This document shows positions 54,679-63,860 of a stretch of DNA of 64,000 bases, in pieces. The stretch spans positions 62,001 to 126,000 of the forward strand of contig NZ_FPBA01000012.1 of the NCBI RefSeq assembly GCF_900116515.1, in the 5' to 3' direction. Each line of letters begins with the position of its first letter. The stretch's first letter is position 1. The position numbers and the translations under genes were made by a program. The DNA comes from Geodermatophilus amargosae. GTDB lineage: Bacteria; Actinomycetota; Actinomycetes; Mycobacteriales; Geodermatophilaceae. Under the pieces are notes generated by a model. It did no database searches. It worked only from the letters and a program-made list of their open reading frames with translations, and was not told the origin of the DNA.

Positions 54679-56526
54679 GTGGAGTTGCAACAGTTCGGCC
54701 CCTACCGCATCGAGGCCCTGCTGGGCCGCGGCGGGATGGGTGAGGTGTACCGCGCCTTCGACACCGAGCACGACCGCACGGTCGCGCTCAAGGTGCTCTC
54801 CGAGCACCTGGCCGCCGACAAGGGGTACCGCGAGCGCTTCCGCCGCGAGGCGCACCTGGCGGCCCGGCTCAACGAGCCGCACATCGTCCCGATCCACCGC
54901 TACGGCGAGATCGACGGCCGGCTGTTCCTCGACATGCGCCTGGTGCCCGGCCGCGACGTCGCCGCGGTCCTGGCCGAGGAGGGGCCGATGAGCCCCCAGC
55001 GCGCGGTGTCCGTGGTCGGCCAGACCGCCCGGGCACTCGACGCCGCCCACGCCGACGGCCTCGTGCACCGCGACGTCAAGCCCTCGAACGTGCTGCTCAC
55101 CGGCAGCGGCGAGGACGAGTTCGTCTACCTCGTGGACTTCGGCATCGCCCGGTCGACGTCGGACGCCCAGGGACCGGCGCTGACCCAGACGGGCGCCGCG
55201 CTCGGGTCCTTCGACTACATGGCCCCCGAGCGGTTCCTCGAGAAGCCGATCGACAAGCGGGTCGACGTCTACGCGCTGGCCTGCGTGCTGTTCGAGTGCC
55301 TCACCGGCCGCCGGCCGTTCACCGGCGATGGCCTGGCCACCCTGATGTACGCCCACCTCAACAACACCCCGCAGGCCCCGTCGGCGCTGCGTCCGGGGCT
55401 GCCGCGCGCGCTGGACGACGTCGTGGCCAAGGGCCTGGCCAAGGAGCCCGACGAGCGGTACTCGACCTGCGGCGAGCTCGCCGCGGCCGCGCGGGCGGCG
55501 CTGGCCTCGGCCGGGGTGTCGGTCCGCGCCGAGGCGGCGCCGCCGACGTCGGTCACCCCGCTGCTGGCCCGCCCGCAGACCGTGGGCTTCTCCAGCCCCG
55601 GCCCGGCCGGCACCTACGGCGCGCCGTCGTACGCGGGTGCTCCGGCAGCGCTCTACGGCCCGCCGTCGAACCCCGGCCCGCCCACCGGCTACGGCCCGCC
55701 GTCGAACCCGGGCACGCCCACCGGCTACGGACCGCCGTCCCACCCGGGCCCGCCCGGTGGCTACGGCCCGCCCTCGGACCCCGGCCCGCCCACCGGCTAC
55801 CGGCCGCCGACCGGTCCGGCGTTCCCGCCGCCGGCCGGCGGCTCCTCGGCCAGCGGTCAGGGCGGCGGCTCGAGCAAGCTGCCGCTGGTCATCGTCGGCT
55901 CGGCGGTGGCGCTCATCGCGATCGTGGTCGGGATCATCGCCCTGGCCGGCGGCTTCAGCGGCAACGACGACGTGCGGGCCGACGACACCGACGTCTCCAC
56001 GGGGAGTTCCTCGAGCGGCGGCACCTCCGGCGGGAGCTCGGGCGACACGGGCGGCGGGACTCCCACCGACCCGGAGGAGACCCTGCTCGGCATCGTCCCC
56101 GGCGACTTCGACCCGGCCACCTGCGAGACCGCGGACCCGGCCGGCGACGGCGACGTCGCGGCCGTGAACTGCGGCGCCGCCGCGACGCAACCCGGCCCCG
56201 GGGCGTCGTCGTTCTACCTCTACGAGGACGCCTCGACCGTCAGCGAGGTCTTCCTCGCCGACATGGAGCGTGAGGAGGTCAGCCCGTTCGGCGGCCAGCC
56301 GGACTGCACCACCTCGCAGGGGTACGACGAGTACACGATCAACGGGGTGACGGCCGGCCGGCTCGGCTGCTTCATCGACGAGGACAACAACTCCTTCCTG
56401 TACTGGACGCAGGACGAGTTCGCCGCCGAGGGCATCGTCGCCATCCAGAACGGCGGCCAGGCGGGACTGGCCACCCTCTACGAGTGGTGGACCGACAGCG
56501 CGCACAGCGACTTCGTGCAGCGCTGA
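54679..56526 (+). CDS. transmembrane serine/threonine protein kinase
   Basis: A 615-residue PknB-type kinase. Kinase domain 8-275: GRGGMGEV loop, K38 (VALKVL), HRDVKPSN at 130, DFGIA at 153, MAPE at 181. All catalytic residues are present. The linker contains repeated GYGPPSNPGPPT units, then a membrane helix (about 400-425), a Ser/Gly stalk and an outer domain with cysteines (PATCETAD, QPDCTTS, RLGCFIDE). GTG 54679 has GGAGG eight bases upstream; the frame upstream of it is a shadow of the opposite strand. A close paralog starts at 63861. Confidence 0.93.
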   Translation: MELQQFGPYRIEALLGRGGMGEVYRAFDTEHDRTVALKVLSEHLAADKGYRERFRREAHLAARLNEPHIVPIHRYGEIDGRLFLDMRLVPGRDVAAVLAEEGPMSPQRAVSVVGQTARALDAAHADGLVHRDVKPSNVLLTGSGEDEFVYLVDFGIARSTSDAQGPALTQTGAALGSFDYMAPERFLEKPIDKRVDVYALACVLFECLTGRRPFTGDGLATLMYAHLNNTPQAPSALRPGLPRALDDVVAKGLAKEPDERYSTCGELAAAARAALASAGVSVRAEAAPPTSVTPLLARPQTVGFSSPGPAGTYGAPSYAGAPAALYGPPSNPGPPTGYGPPSNPGTPTGYGPPSHPGPPGGYGPPSDPGPPTGYRPPTGPAFPPPAGGSSASGQGGGSSKLPLVIVGSAVALIAIVVGIIALAGGFSGNDDVRADDTDVSTGSSSSGGTSGGSSGDTGGGTPTDPEETLLGIVPGDFDPATCETADPAGDGDVAAVNCGAAATQPGPGASSFYLYEDASTVSEVFLADMEREEVSPFGGQPDCTTSQGYDEYTINGVTAGRLGCFIDEDNNSFLYWTQDEFAAEGIVAIQNGGQAGLATLYEWWTDSAHSDFVQR

Positions 56527-56533
56527 CCCGCCC

Positions 56534-56583
56534 ACGACGAGGGCCCCGTCCCCACCGGCCGGTGGGGACGGGGCCCTCGTCGT
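56534..56583. terminator. 25-bp perfect palindromic bidirectional terminator
   Basis: Arm ACGACGAGGGCCCCGTCCCC plus ACCGG, followed directly by its exact complement. It lies between two convergent kinase genes, 8 bp after one stop and 16 bp before the other, so it can end transcription from both sides. Confidence 0.85.
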
Positions 56584-56598
56584 GTACGAGCGCTGCGG

Positions 56599-57444
56599 TC
56601 AGGCGCGGGCGGCGCCCAGAGCCACGTCGGCCAGCCGGTCGAGCCGCTCGGCCACCTGCAGCGCGGTCACCGGGCGCTGGCCCACGGGCGCCAGGCACTC
56701 GGAGACCAGCGCGGCCTCCTCGTCCGTGAGGCCCGGGGCGATCGCCGGCTCGGCGCTCATCACCCGGCGGATGGCCAGCAGCGGCTCGCCGTCGGGCAGC
56801 TCGCCGTAGAGGCCGGTGCCGGTGAGCGCCCGGTTGAGGGTGGCGCCCAGGGCGAACACCTCGGTCGCGCGGGACGGGCGCTCGCCGCGCAGCAGCGCCG
56901 GGTCCAGGTACTCGACCGACGCCGCGCTGGCCATGCCGGTGAGCGTCACGCCCGGCGCCAGGTAGCGGGCCAGCCCGAGGTCGGAGAGCTTGCCGCCGTC
57001 CTCGGTGAGCAGGATGTTCGCCGGCTTGATGTCACCGTGGGTCAGTCCGGCCTCGTGCAGCGCGTGCGCGGCGTGGGCGGCGTGGGCGACCGCGCGCAGC
57101 ACCTCGCCGCGGTTCAGCGGCCGCGCCGGGGCGGCCAGCGAACCGAGCGGGCAGTACTCCATCGCGTACAGGAAGCTGTCCTGCAGCACGGCGTCGTAGA
57201 CCCTGACCAGGTAGGGCGAGGCCACCTGGGCGAACGCGCGCAGCTCGCGCACGCCCCGCTCGTAGGCCTGCTCGCTGTGGGTGCCGGTGAAGACCTTGAC
57301 CGCGACGTACTCGTCGGGAAGCCCGAGCCGCGCCGGCGGGCGGGCGAGGTAGAAGCGGCCGTTGTTGCCCTCGCCGAGCACACGGACCACCTGGTAGTCC
57401 GCGATGGTGGCAGGCGCCGCGCCCACCAGGCCGACGGCATCCAT
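56599..57444 (-). CDS. cytosolic protein kinase with altered catalytic motifs
   Basis: A 281-residue kinase-fold protein without a membrane helix. The glycine loop is GEGNNGRFYLAR, the lysine is K50 (VAVKVF), the catalytic loop is HGDIKPANILL (136 on) in place of HRD, and the metal motif is SDLGLAR (DLG). The catalytic Asp and Asn are kept, so activity is possible. It convergently faces the kinase at 54679 and is divergent from the antiporter. Confidence 0.88.
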   Translation of the reverse strand: MDAVGLVGAAPATIADYQVVRVLGEGNNGRFYLARPPARLGLPDEYVAVKVFTGTHSEQAYERGVRELRAFAQVASPYLVRVYDAVLQDSFLYAMEYCPLGSLAAPARPLNRGEVLRAVAHAAHAAHALHEAGLTHGDIKPANILLTEDGGKLSDLGLARYLAPGVTLTGMASAASVEYLDPALLRGERPSRATEVFALGATLNRALTGTGLYGELPDGEPLLAIRRVMSAEPAIAPGLTDEEAALVSECLAPVGQRPVTALQVAERLDRLADVALGAARA

Positions 57445-57694
57445 GCATGTCCTCCTGAGCTGTTCTCCCCGGACGCGCCGGGACGCCGCCGGTGCGGCAG
57501 CGGCACAGTGTGCCGGGACACCCGCCGTCCCGGAAGCCGTTCACGCCTGCGAAGTCCCGCGCTCGCAGGACCCCCGGGGCGAGTGGGCCGCAGCTAGCAT
57601 CCGCGCCCGGCTGGTCCCGGTTCCCCGGGATCGGCCGCCCCACCCGACTCCCGCGCGGTCCCACGTGGCGCGGACAGCAACGCCCGGAGACCCA

Positions 57695-59806
57695 GTGGAA
57701 GCGCGCCCCGTCGCAGAGATCATCGCCTACGTCTTCGTCGACCTCGCGGTGATCATGATCATCGCCCGGTTGATGGGGCGACTGGCCGTCAAGGTCGGCC
57801 AGCCCGCCGTCGTCGGCGAGATCGTCGCCGGCATCCTGCTCGGCCCGACGCTCCTGGGCGCGCTGCCGGGAGACCTGGACCTGTTGCTGTTCCCCGCCGA
57901 CATCCGTCCGTTCCTCAACGTGCTGGCGCAGCTCGGCCTGGTCCTGTTCATGTTCCTGGTGGGCCTCGAGGTCGACATGTCCTTCATGCGCGGGCGGGAG
58001 AAGGTCGCCGTGTCGGTGTCGCTGGCGTCGATCCTGCTGCCGTTCTCCCTGGGCGTGCTGCTCGCGACGTACCTGCACACGCAGCACGACGTCTTCACCG
58101 AGACCGACGGCAGCACCTCGCCCATCCCGTTCCTCGGCTTCGCCCTGTTCCTGGGCGTGGCCATGTCGATCACCGCGTTCCCGGTCCTGGCCCGCATCCT
58201 GGCCGAGCGGCAGATGCACCGGATCCCCACCGGTGTGCTCGCGCTGGCCTGCGCCGCCGTGGACGACGTCCTCGCCTGGTGCCTGCTGGCCGTCGTCGTC
58301 GCGATCGTGGCGGCGACCTCGTTCAGCGGCGTCGTGCTCATCCTGAGCCTGTCGGTGGCCTTCGCCCTGGTGATGTTCCTGGTCGTCAAGCCGCTGCTGC
58401 GGGTGCTCGTCACCCGCTACGAGCGGCTCGGGCAGCTCACCCCGGAGATGCTGGCCGGCGTCCTCATCGGCATCCTCACCAGCGCGTGGATCGCCGAGGA
58501 GATCGGCATCCACTTCATCTTCGGCGCGTTCCTCTTCGGCGTCGTCATGCCGCGCAAGGGTGCCGCCCGGCTCAACCACGAGATCGTCGACCGGCTCGAG
58601 CAGGTCAGCGTGCTCCTGCTGCTGCCGGTCTTCTTCGTCATCACCGGTCTCAACGTCGACGTCGGCGCGATCGACCTCGCCGGCCTCGGCGAGCTGGGCC
58701 TGATCCTGCTGGTGGCCATCTCCGGCAAGTTCGTCGGCGCCTACGCCGCGGCCCGGGCCATGCGGGTGCCGAAGCGCCAGTCCACCGCCCTCGCGACGCT
58801 GATGAACACCCGCGGCCTCACCGAGCTGGTCATCCTCAACATCGGCGTCCAGCAGGGCGTGCTCGACGGCGAGATGTTCACGCTCATGGTGATCATGGCG
58901 CTGGTGACGACGGGCATGGCCACGCCGCTGCTCAACGTCATCTACCCCAAGCGCATCCTCGAGCGCGACATCGCCGCGGCCGAGCGCGCGGAGCTGGGCC
59001 TCACCGAGGCCTACACCGTCGTCGTCGTGGTGCACGACCCCGACCGGGACGCCGCCCTGGTCGACCTCGCCTGCGACATCGTGGGCCAGGAGGCGCCCGC
59101 GCAGGTCGTCCTCACCCGGGTGGTCCGCCGCTCGCGGCCGAAGCCCGAGTGGGCCAGCGGCCTGGGCGCCGACCTCGAGCTGATGGCCACCGTGGCGGGC
59201 GAGCTGCGGACGCTGGCCCGGCAGGTCGAGGCCCGGGGGCTCAAGGCCTCCGTCGCCTCGCGGTTCAGCGAGGACCCCTGGGGTGAGGTGGCCGACCTGG
59301 CCGGCAGCAGCGCCGCCGACGTCGTCCTCGTCCGCAGCGGCTGGGGCATCGCCGAGGGCGCGCTGGCCGCGGACGGCTCCGGCACCCCGTGGCCGCCGTC
59401 GCTGCACGGGTCGGTCGTGACCGTCTCCGGCGAGCTCGGCGAGGCCGGCCTGCGGCCGGGCGGCCCGGTGGCCGTGCTCCAGGACGGCGACGCCGACGGG
59501 CGGGCGGCGCTGCGGCTGGCCGCGCACGCCGCCGTGGGCCGCCGGGTGCCGCTGCAGCTGCGGGCCGCGGAGGGACGGCGGGGCGTCAAGCGCAACGTCG
59601 CCGACTCCCTGCGCCGGGCCGGTGTGCAGATCGCCGCGGAGGAGTCGTCCCTGCCGGCCCTGCTGGTCGCCCCGGCCGGCGCGCGCACCGTCCCGGCCGC
59701 CGACGACCTGACGCCGATCCTGCTGGTGCACGCCGGCACCGCCGACACCGACCGCGACATGGACGAGACCCTCGCCGGCATCGCGGCCCGTCCCGGGGCG
59801 CTTTGA
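57695..59806 (+). CDS. CPA2-family cation:proton antiporter
   Basis: A 703-residue protein. Residues 1 to about 400 have about twelve membrane helices with GQPAVVGEIVAGILLGP, FMFLVGLEVD and AVDDVLAW, as in KefB/NapA-type exchangers. Residues about 440-700 are two USP-like cytosolic domains (VVVVVHDPDRDAALVDLA). GTG 57695 has GGAGA upstream; the frame before it is not coding. It is divergent from the kinase at 56599. Confidence 0.9.
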   Translation: MEARPVAEIIAYVFVDLAVIMIIARLMGRLAVKVGQPAVVGEIVAGILLGPTLLGALPGDLDLLLFPADIRPFLNVLAQLGLVLFMFLVGLEVDMSFMRGREKVAVSVSLASILLPFSLGVLLATYLHTQHDVFTETDGSTSPIPFLGFALFLGVAMSITAFPVLARILAERQMHRIPTGVLALACAAVDDVLAWCLLAVVVAIVAATSFSGVVLILSLSVAFALVMFLVVKPLLRVLVTRYERLGQLTPEMLAGVLIGILTSAWIAEEIGIHFIFGAFLFGVVMPRKGAARLNHEIVDRLEQVSVLLLLPVFFVITGLNVDVGAIDLAGLGELGLILLVAISGKFVGAYAAARAMRVPKRQSTALATLMNTRGLTELVILNIGVQQGVLDGEMFTLMVIMALVTTGMATPLLNVIYPKRILERDIAAAERAELGLTEAYTVVVVVHDPDRDAALVDLACDIVGQEAPAQVVLTRVVRRSRPKPEWASGLGADLELMATVAGELRTLARQVEARGLKASVASRFSEDPWGEVADLAGSSAADVVLVRSGWGIAEGALAADGSGTPWPPSLHGSVVTVSGELGEAGLRPGGPVAVLQDGDADGRAALRLAAHAAVGRRVPLQLRAAEGRRGVKRNVADSLRRAGVQIAAEESSLPALLVAPAGARTVPAADDLTPILLVHAGTADTDRDMDETLAGIAARPGAL

Positions 59807-59827
59807 GCGTCCCCTCCCCGCCGGCCC

Positions 59828-59862
59828 GGAGCCCGCGTCCCGTTCGAGGGGACGCGGGCTCC
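59828..59862 (+). terminator. terminator hairpin of the antiporter gene
   Basis: Perfect 14-bp arms GGAGCCCGCGTCCC and GGGACGCGGGCTCC with a 7-base loop, 22 bp after the antiporter stop. Confidence 0.75.
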
Positions 59863-59920
59863 GTCGTCTCCGGCCCGGCCCGCGCGGGGCCGACGGTGCC
59901 GGGCTCCTCCCCCCGGGTGG

Positions 59921-60010
59921 GTCGTGCTCTGCCCCGCCCCGGTGGGCAGAGCACGACCGTCCTCCCGGTGGAGCTCGTGCTCTGCACACCACTGTGGGCA
60001 GAGCACGAGC
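59921..60010. repeat. tandem pair of inverted repeats with GTGCTCTGC arms
   Basis: First: arms GTCGTGCTCTGCCC (59921) and GGGCAGAGCACGAC (59944), loop 9. Second: arms GCTCGTGCTCTGC (59973) and GCAGAGCACGAGC (59998), loop 12. They look like copies of one intergenic repeat unit. Confidence 0.65.
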
Positions 60011-60079
60011 GGGCGCAGGAGGACCTCCGCCGCCCCGGACACGCTCCGCCCCGGACACGCTCCGCCCCGGACACGCGAC

Positions 60080-60113
60080 GGCGCCCGCCTCCCCGGACGG
60101 GGAGACGGGCGCC
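60080..60113 (-). terminator. terminator hairpin after the FHA gene
   Basis: 15-base arms GGCGCCCGCCTCCCC and GGGGAGACGGGCGCC with one mismatch and a 4-base loop, 20 bp downstream of the FHA stop. Confidence 0.7.
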
Positions 60114-60133
60114 GCGGTGGTGCCGGGGTGCGG

Positions 60134-61651
60134 TCAGAAGCCGCCGTGCGGTGACTCGAACGCGAACTGCCGGCCACCCATGCGGACGGCCATGCCCGGG
60201 GTCAGCCGGACCGGCTGGTCCGGCACCAGCGAGGACCAGCCCGGGGCACCCCGGGGAGCGACGAGCGTGCCGTTGGCCGAGCCGGTGTCGACCAGCAGCA
60301 CGTCCCAGCCCTCGAGCCGGATCTCGGCGTGGTGCCGGCTGACGCCGCCCGTCTGGTCGAGGACCAGCAGCGGGCGCAGTTGACCGGAGGCGACCCGCTC
60401 GTCGGTCTCCGGCTCGCGGCCGAGCAGGTAGTCCATGTCGAGACTGACCGTCGCGCCGTCGTCGAAGACGAGCAGCCCCAGCGGCGGGCGCACGCCCTCG
60501 ATCAGCACCGCCGTCTGCTGCGTGGTGCGGATGCCGCACAGCGCGCAGAAGCCGGCCCGCGGGTCGTTGAGGTGGCCGTTCTTGCAGAGGATGCCCTTGA
60601 CCTTGGGCCGCTCGTCCTCCGGCTCCGCCGCGGCGGGCGCCGACGACGACGCCGCACCGGGGGTCGGCAGCGGCTCCCGGGCCGGCTCCGCCTCGGCCGC
60701 GCCGCCGAACAGGAGCGCGGACCTCGCCGGCGCCGGCAGCTCGACCGGCGCGGGAGCCGACGGCTGCGCCGCGACCGGCGCGGGGACGGGGTGGTCGTGA
60801 CCCGCGTGGTCGTGCCCGGCGTGGTCGGAACCGGCGTGGTCGCGACCGGCGTGGTCGCGACCGGCGTGGTCGGGAGCGGGAGCGGACGGTGCCACGGGGA
60901 CCGGGCGCGCCGGAGGCTTGGCCGTGGACAGCGGCACCCGGGCGTGCGGCGCGGGCAGTCGGACCTGCATCGTGGCCGACGGCGTGGGGCCGGGGGCCGA
61001 CGGCGCGGGAGCCGGCGACAGGACCGCCGCGGCGCCGGGGACCGCACCGGACTCCAGGTCGGCGAGCGGGTGCGGCGCGGTGTCCGCGGGCGAGCCGGCC
61101 GACAGGTGCAGCGCGGCCGGCGGCCAGGTGACGAAGCGGTCGAGCACGAGCGTGCCGTTGTCCAGCTTCTCCCCCTGGGCCGGCGTCAGCCGCAGCCCCA
61201 GGTCCGGCACCTCGGCGCCGCCGCCGCCGACGAGCACCAGCGTCAGGCCGTCCTCCGTCGCGGCGGTGACCGCGAACGACGGCGGGTCGGCGACGGTGCC
61301 GAGCCAGGTGCGCAGCTCCTCGTGCAGCCGGCGGCCGGGGGCGCGCGAGCCCGCCGCCGACACCCGGCGGCAGAGCGCGACGAGTTCGCCGACGTGCGCG
61401 TCACCGGCCGGGGCGGTCACCGGCGCGGCCGGGACCGGGGCGCTGCCCCAGCCGACGAGCGCCGGCTTGGCGGCGGGCGCGGCGGGGCCGGTCGGCTGGT
61501 TGGTGACCCCGACGACGAGCAGCACGCCGGGCAGCCGGACGACGAGGTCGGGACCCGGGGCGACCCGGACGGCGACCTGGTCGAACGGCGGCACGGTGGC
61601 CGGGGCCCCGGTGGTGCCGGTCAGCGGCGCCAGAGGGGGGGCGGCGGACAT
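60134..61651 (-). CDS. FHA-domain protein with zinc ribbon and His/Asp repeats
   Basis: A 505-residue cytosolic protein. Residues 1-190 are a globular domain of unknown family. About 250-280 hold repeats DHAGRDHAGRDHAGSDHAG and so on. A zinc-ribbon-like CKNGHLN / FCALCG lies near 350. The C-terminal 110 residues are an FHA domain: LLGREPETD, GGVSRHHAEIRLEG, GSANGTLV. FHA domains bind phosphothreonine, so it is a likely substrate or adaptor of the nearby kinases. ATG 61651 shares a base with the upstream stop (TGATG). Confidence 0.87.
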   Translation of the reverse strand: MSAAPPLAPLTGTTGAPATVPPFDQVAVRVAPGPDLVVRLPGVLLVVGVTNQPTGPAAPAAKPALVGWGSAPVPAAPVTAPAGDAHVGELVALCRRVSAAGSRAPGRRLHEELRTWLGTVADPPSFAVTAATEDGLTLVLVGGGGAEVPDLGLRLTPAQGEKLDNGTLVLDRFVTWPPAALHLSAGSPADTAPHPLADLESGAVPGAAAVLSPAPAPSAPGPTPSATMQVRLPAPHARVPLSTAKPPARPVPVAPSAPAPDHAGRDHAGRDHAGSDHAGHDHAGHDHPVPAPVAAQPSAPAPVELPAPARSALLFGGAAEAEPAREPLPTPGAASSSAPAAAEPEDERPKVKGILCKNGHLNDPRAGFCALCGIRTTQQTAVLIEGVRPPLGLLVFDDGATVSLDMDYLLGREPETDERVASGQLRPLLVLDQTGGVSRHHAEIRLEGWDVLLVDTGSANGTLVAPRGAPGWSSLVPDQPVRLTPGMAVRMGGRQFAFESPHGGF

Positions 61652-62085
61652 CAGATGAGCCTCCCACCGTTGATGCGCCAGTGGATGAAGGGCACGCGCA
61701 TCGGGCCGTTGGCCACCAGCCACACGATCAGCCAGGTGCTGACGAAGTGGATGACGAAGGCCGGGCCGGGCAGCGAGCCGATCCACGGGATGGCGCCGCC
61801 GGCGAAGAGGAACCACACGAGCAGGCCCTCGGGGATGGCGGTGAGCAGGCCGAAGAGCGTCGGCCAGTCCTTCTCCCACCGGAACTGCTGGATGCCGTGG
61901 TAGACGAGCTCCCACAGCACGCCGAGCACCAGCACGACGAGCAGCACGGAGAAGGTGGCGCCGTAGGAGGCGGCCAGGGAGGCCTCGGTCGGGAGCACCG
62001 GGGTGATGATCAGGGTCCAGATCGAACCGACCACGGCCAGCAGGAAGATCCTGGTCTGGATGCGGCCGCTCAGGGTGGGCAGCAC
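61651..62085 (-). CDS. small polytopic membrane protein
   Basis: A 144-residue protein with four probable helices (about 13-30, 40-60, 78-98, 105-125) and the loop WELVYHGIQQFRWEKDWPT. It is co-transcribed with the FHA gene. No family is recognised by name. Confidence 0.72.
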   Translation of the reverse strand: MLPTLSGRIQTRIFLLAVVGSIWTLIITPVLPTEASLAASYGATFSVLLVVLVLGVLWELVYHGIQQFRWEKDWPTLFGLLTAIPEGLLVWFLFAGGAIPWIGSLPGPAFVIHFVSTWLIVWLVANGPMRVPFIHWRINGGRLI

Positions 62086-62140
62086 GGTGTCGTCTCTCTC
62101 GGTCGTCGCGGGCGTCGGTGGCGGGTCGGGGGCCGGTCGG

Positions 62141-63688
62141 TCAGATCTGCTTGTTGCGGACCCACTTCCACCACTGGCTGGTCGACCGGCCCGGGCCGAG
62201 CTTCTGCGCGAAGCCCTGAGCGATCAGGTCGTCGGCGATCTCCTGCGCGGCGATCTGCAGGCCGAAGAAGGTGTCGACGCCGGGGAACGGCCCACCGAGC
62301 GTGGCGCTGCCGGAGGCGTAGATCTTGCCGCCGTTCTGGGCGCCGGTGACCTCGAAGTTCCGCTGCACGTCCAGCCGGCCGACGGGGTTGCGCTGGGCGT
62401 TGGAGTGGTCGAGCAGGTCGGCCAGCACGCGGTGCTCGCGGATGTCGGCCTCGAGGCCGGTGCAGTCGATGACGGCGTCGAAGGTGCCCGTGTGCGGGCC
62501 CTGGTCGGGGGTGCTGACGGTGACCTCGACCAGGTCACCGACCGGCCTCATGTCCTCGATGGAGCCGATCATCACGCGGTACCAGCCCTCGCTGCGGCCG
62601 CGCCGGAGCTGCTCCTTCCAGTCCCGCCGGACCGGGGTGTTGGTGCCGCCCATCTCCTTGTAGAGGCGGGCCCGCTCCTCGCCCTCGCTCTTGCGGACCT
62701 GCTGCTTGAGCTGGCCGCCCCACACCGACTTCGGGTAGTTGAAGCCCTGGTAGGCCCAGCCGTCGGCGCCCTTGCGGCGCTTGAGGATGCCGGTGCCGTG
62801 CGGCCGGTCCACGTAGGTGCGGAACAGGTGGACGATCTGGGTCTGCAGGCCGCGCTGGTCGCGGTCGTCGATCAGCCGCTGCAGCACCCGGGAGGCCACG
62901 ATCCCGCCGCCGCGGATGAGCACGGTGCCGGGGCGCTGGTGCAGCCGCTCGTAGACGTGCTCGTGCCGCTCGTAGGCGTTCACGACCCGGCTGTAGTCGT
63001 TGTGCTCGTTGCGGTACCGCTGCAGGTCGGGCAGGAACTTCAGCCCCGGGTAGCCGACGGCGACGTGCACCCACTGGCTGCGGTAGGCGATCCGCTTGGT
63101 CGGCGTCGCGCCCTCCGGCGGGGTCAGGATCGTGAAGTACCCGCCGCCCACGCGGCGCCGGACCATGCGGACCTGGCCGTTGACGACCATCTCCGGGTAC
63201 CGGATCCGGTACATCTCCTTCTCCATCGACTCGAACGCGTGCCCGGCCCTGGGCGTGTAGTAGTTCGCGAAGATGGGTTCGACCAGCACGTTCCACGCCT
63301 GCTTGAGGTCGCCCTGCAGGGCCTCGCGGATGGCGTAGCTCGGGAAGCCCCAGATGTTGTCCGGGCACGACGAGGAGTCCGACCGCAGCCGCTCGCCGCG
63401 CGGGATCTGCGAGACCGTCGTCAGGTACTCGTAGCTCTCCCACGGCGTCTTCAGCGGGGTGAGCACCCGCATCGCGCTGGTCGGGACGCCGCAGATGCGC
63501 AGGTAGTCCACGGTCACGAACGACCCGATGCCGCCACCGAAGGTGACGAACGGGACGTCGACGACCGGGATGCCGGCCTCGGCGAGCATCTGGTCGGTCC
63601 AGAAGTCGCTGGCGATCAACTGGTCGTTGAGGTCGCCCGGCTGCGGCGGTGTCTGGGTCTGCTGGGGCGCGATGGTGCTCTCGCTCAC
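62141..63688 (-). CDS. FAD/NAD(P)-type oxidoreductase-like protein
   Basis: A 515-residue protein. VTFGGGIGSFVTVDYLRICG near residue 45 is a dinucleotide-binding GxGxxG, and DAVIDCTGLEAD plus KIYASGSATLGGPFPGVDTF near the end match the closing parts of FAD-dependent reductases. The middle part is unfamiliar. It heads the small operon with the membrane protein and the FHA gene and is divergent from the kinase at 63861. The substrate is unknown. Confidence 0.72.
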   Translation of the reverse strand: MSESTIAPQQTQTPPQPGDLNDQLIASDFWTDQMLAEAGIPVVDVPFVTFGGGIGSFVTVDYLRICGVPTSAMRVLTPLKTPWESYEYLTTVSQIPRGERLRSDSSSCPDNIWGFPSYAIREALQGDLKQAWNVLVEPIFANYYTPRAGHAFESMEKEMYRIRYPEMVVNGQVRMVRRRVGGGYFTILTPPEGATPTKRIAYRSQWVHVAVGYPGLKFLPDLQRYRNEHNDYSRVVNAYERHEHVYERLHQRPGTVLIRGGGIVASRVLQRLIDDRDQRGLQTQIVHLFRTYVDRPHGTGILKRRKGADGWAYQGFNYPKSVWGGQLKQQVRKSEGEERARLYKEMGGTNTPVRRDWKEQLRRGRSEGWYRVMIGSIEDMRPVGDLVEVTVSTPDQGPHTGTFDAVIDCTGLEADIREHRVLADLLDHSNAQRNPVGRLDVQRNFEVTGAQNGGKIYASGSATLGGPFPGVDTFFGLQIAAQEIADDLIAQGFAQKLGPGRSTSQWWKWVRNKQI

Positions 63689-63860
63689 GGGAGTGGATCC
63701 GTCCTCTGTCGGGGAGCCGCCACCATCGGGTCGGCGCGCAGACCTGTCAACGGATTCCGCCGCGGCTGCCCGAACCGTTGCCGGGACCACAGGGCGGTCG
63801 GCGGGGACCCCGGACGGGACCGCCTGCCTACACTGCCGCCACTGCTGCGGGAGGCCACGG

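Larger units (their letters stand above)
59807..60133. other. 327-bp intergenic region with terminators and repeats
   Basis: No gene. It holds two terminator hairpins (59828-59862, 60080-60113), two similar inverted repeats with GTGCTCTGC arms (59921-59957, 59973-60010) and three copies of CCGCCCCGGACACG-type direct repeats between 60030 and 60076. Confidence 0.7.

Noticed and set aside
57032..60058. A 1008-codon minus-strand open frame
   Set aside because: It is the shadow of the antiporter gene, which has membrane helices and family motifs on the plus strand.
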